From Parasponia andersonii (Eukaryota; Streptophyta; Magnoliopsida; Rosales; Cannabaceae): a DNA stretch of 64,000 nucleotides. Shown one piece after another: positions 61,771 through 64,000 of this stretch. Position 1 is the first letter of the stretch, and each line of letters begins with the position of its first letter. The stretch spans positions 387,682 through 451,681 of the forward strand of contig JXTB01000311.1 in the NCBI GenBank assembly GCA_002914805.1, given 5' to 3'. The position numbers and the translations under genes were made by a program. The notes under the pieces were generated by a model. The model was not told the DNA's origin. It saw only the letters and a program-made list of their open reading frames with translations, and did not search any database.

Positions 61771-63640
61771 TACATGGTCCATGTGCTCATAATGTCATTG
61801 CTTATGCCTTTCTTTTCCACATACATTGTGTTCCAATATTGATTTGTACGTACATGCATTATTTGGTGGTTAAGATCTAATCTTTGCAGATGACCAAATA
61901 GAGTCTCTATTCGCCTTTTCAGCTGTCGGCTGCGGTCTACCCTGACAAGACCACGCAGAACTACGTGTCGTTTGTGAAAGCACCACTAAGAAATCGTAGT
62001 AATTACTAAATGTGTCTCTACTTTGAGAGGATGATGTAAGATGACACATTGTGTCTCAAATTAATTCTAAAATCATAGTTTGAAAAATGCTTGTGTAACA
62101 TGAAGAGACTGTATACTCTTTTTCGTGTCGATTGTTGGTAGTTCTATGTAAATTTGTGGAGTTCACATGGAGTCTTACTCATTATTATCTCAGTGTCGAT
62201 TTTTTTACACTTTGACATATAAATGGTTATTTAACATTTCGGGACACATAGTAAGGGTCTTATACTTTTCAGTACTAACAATATTATGCATTCATGAATA
62301 AGTTGCACCACAAAGATTACCTACATAAGGAGTTTTGAGTTTAAGAAAGATTGATTCTCTTGTATCCTACAAAGGACATAGAGTGCACAGAAAATGAGGA
62401 TTCTGTCTTGAATTGAAACAAAATTGTCCAAATTTTATCGACCATTGATATCAATATTATATTTGTTTATCGGATACTGATACTGATTAGTGTGATCTAC
62501 TTTAAATCAAAATAAATAGACAAGGTTAGAGTTTGAAAATGTGTAACTAACAGATTAACACATCAATACACATTAATATTTCATCAACAAAAATAATTTG
62601 TTTTGCCTTGAATGTTAAATAGCAGCGTGACTTTCCTCGAGACAAATTAAAAATAAATTTATTTAAAGGTAATTACCTTTCGAATTTGTGAATGTAGATT
62701 TCAATCACGTATTTCGTTTTGCATTATTAAAGTTCACGTAAAAACATAAGCTATGTAATATTATATATATATATATATATAAAATATACACTAACGCCTC
62801 TCTCTCTCTCTCAGAAGACTTTGTCTTCGTCTCCATTTTTTTCTTTCTTCATTTCTACCCACTGGAGAGAGATAGTCCATTAATCTCCCTTCCCAGTAGG
62901 ATTTCTTACTTTAAAAAAAATTATTTTCAATAGTCTTGTCCTTCAATAATCATCATTTTATTTTCATAGGCATTTTGTCTGGTTAGATTTTAGAGTTATG
63001 CAGATTTTATTTATTTTTATTTAGATTTTTGTGATTTTCATACAAATCTGAATCTAATATTATTATATAGAAAAAACTCACTATTGATTTTGCATTTATT
63101 ACGAAGATAGACTTTATTATGATTGATGCAATAATTCGAGATAATAAAGGAAGAACTTATGTTGCTTGCTTTGTGAAGGTTTAGATTTTATGGTATCTTC
63201 GGGATTAAATATCTAGCCCATTAGGAGAACATAATTGTAAGTTTCCTATAGGTAGAATAAATTTAGTTGACTTTATGTCTTGTAATTATATTTTTACTAG
63301 TGATGCAAACTCTCTATTAAAATATAATGGTGACACTCTTGTTACTGTTATTTTCTTCATCCTTATATATATTTATTAAACATAATTTTTCTATAATGAC
63401 AAGCAAACAAATTATTATAATAAAGAATTTATTTTTTCTTTAAAAAAATATAATCTATACAGAACATAGTAAATGCAAATTAGCCATCTTCATTTGTTGT
63501 TGTTGTTTTTTTTTTTTTTTTTTTAATTCTATGTTTTGGTATAACGTACTTACAAGGTTTTAAATATCTTTTTCCGATTGTTCTGGGCTTGCTGATTTTG
63601 GTAGGTCGCGACAAAAGGTCCAACTTCAATTAGATTAAGG
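61771..63640. other. AT-rich spacer without a supportable gene
   Basis: It contains a TA microsatellite near 62762-62781 followed by a CT run (62799-62812) and a long T run near 63506-63524. A short stretch near 63123-63185 vaguely resembles a LINE RNase H start but is too short to call. Confidence 0.45.
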
Positions 63641-63654
63641 ATCGGTGGTAGAAT

Positions 63655-63890
63655 AAGCTTCAACTTTAAAGAAACAAAATTTTCTCTGCAAGTGGCAAGG
63701 AGGTTCTCACTTAGGCGGTGGCTAAATCTATTCTAACGTACATGATGAGCATTTTTAAACTTTCCCACTACTTTGTATAATATAATGACTTGAAATCTCT
63801 TATTACTAAGTCTTAGTGGGATGGTAGCCAGAAAAGGAGAAAAAGATTCATTGATTGCAACGGGAGAGACTATGCAATCAATGAATCTAT
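63655..63890 (+). pseudogene. Second LINE reverse transcriptase fragment
   Basis: The plus strand reads A-S-G-K-E-V-L-T, a stop, then A-V-A-K-S-I-L-T-Y-M-M-S-I-F-K-L, followed by a degenerate W-W-D-like and K-R-R-K segment. This is the block after the RT core in plant LINE ORF2, also seen in the minus-strand remnant near 16000-15270. Only about 80 codons are recognisable. Confidence 0.6.
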
Positions 63891-64000
63891 GTAAATTGAA
63901 ACCTGACAATGGCTTGGTGTCACGACCTAAAGTTCGGGCCAGTGGTAAAAGAAGAATTTCATAAAGGTGAAAAATTCTGTGATTTATTTGAAAAGTATCA
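63891..64000. other. Unassigned window end
   Basis: About 110 bases with nothing recognisable except a possible continuation of the LINE scrap. Confidence 0.3.

Noticed and set aside
63123..63185. Short reading like a LINE RNase H start
   Set aside because: About 20 residues with a stop straight after are too few to separate from chance.
1..64000. tRNA, rRNA or conserved ncRNA genes
   Set aside because: No cloverleaf-like or rRNA-like segment was recognised by eye; a tRNAscan-SE or Infernal run would be decisive.

Overview
This is plant nuclear DNA, almost certainly from a eudicot. The evidence is the intron-rich genes with GT-AG splice sites, plant-only gene types (a GAUT pectin glycosyltransferase and a plant-type isoaspartyl peptidase/asparaginase), and a dense load of plant transposable elements in visibly AT-rich DNA. 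The sequence does not identify the species. Four host genes are well supported: an HRQ1-type DNA helicase (24962-33551, +, 24 exons), two tandem asparaginase genes (45434-47346 and 49074-51001, +, four exons each), and a GAUT10/11-type galacturonosyltransferase (51715-55802, -, two exons). As I recall, the HRQ1 and asparaginase genes are also neighbours in Arabidopsis (At5g08110 and At5g08100). If so, the 12 kb of repeats between them here is later expansion within a conserved gene pair.

Layout. 1 to about 9220: the 3' part of a decayed Ty3/gypsy element of the Tat lineage, with gag, protease, RT, RNase H and integrase remnants, a second coding region on the opposite strand, and a 3' LTR. 9221-13302: AT-rich DNA without genes. 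13303-16325: a decayed LINE reverse transcriptase on the minus strand, split by a hAT-type MITE. 16690-24720: a Mutator-like element (MULE) with terminal inverted repeats. It carries a broken Ulp1-type protease gene (+) and a broken mudrA transposase gene (-), tail to tail, among three dense TTTCGA/TCGAAA repeat arrays. 24962-33551: the helicase gene.

34671-35734 holds an inverted-repeat element nested inside a relative. 36314-43863 is a nested stack: a Ty1/copia element with CTTTT target duplications, a hAT-like element at its 5' LTR edge that contains a second MITE, a MITE in its integrase region, and an insertion in its 3' LTR. 45434-55802 holds the two asparaginase genes and the GAUT gene, which has a Tourist-like MITE in its intron. 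57941-61762 is a complete-length hAT element with a perfect 8-bp target duplication but a dead transposase. A second LINE scrap lies near 63660-63890.

No element here looks capable of moving itself, because every transposon coding region has stops or frameshifts. The most unusual object is the MULE, for its Ulp1 protease cargo, its TTCGA arrays and the single-N gaps at the array edges. The host genes look intact; the notable points are a GC-AG first intron in the helicase gene and an altered N-terminal glycine motif in the second asparaginase.
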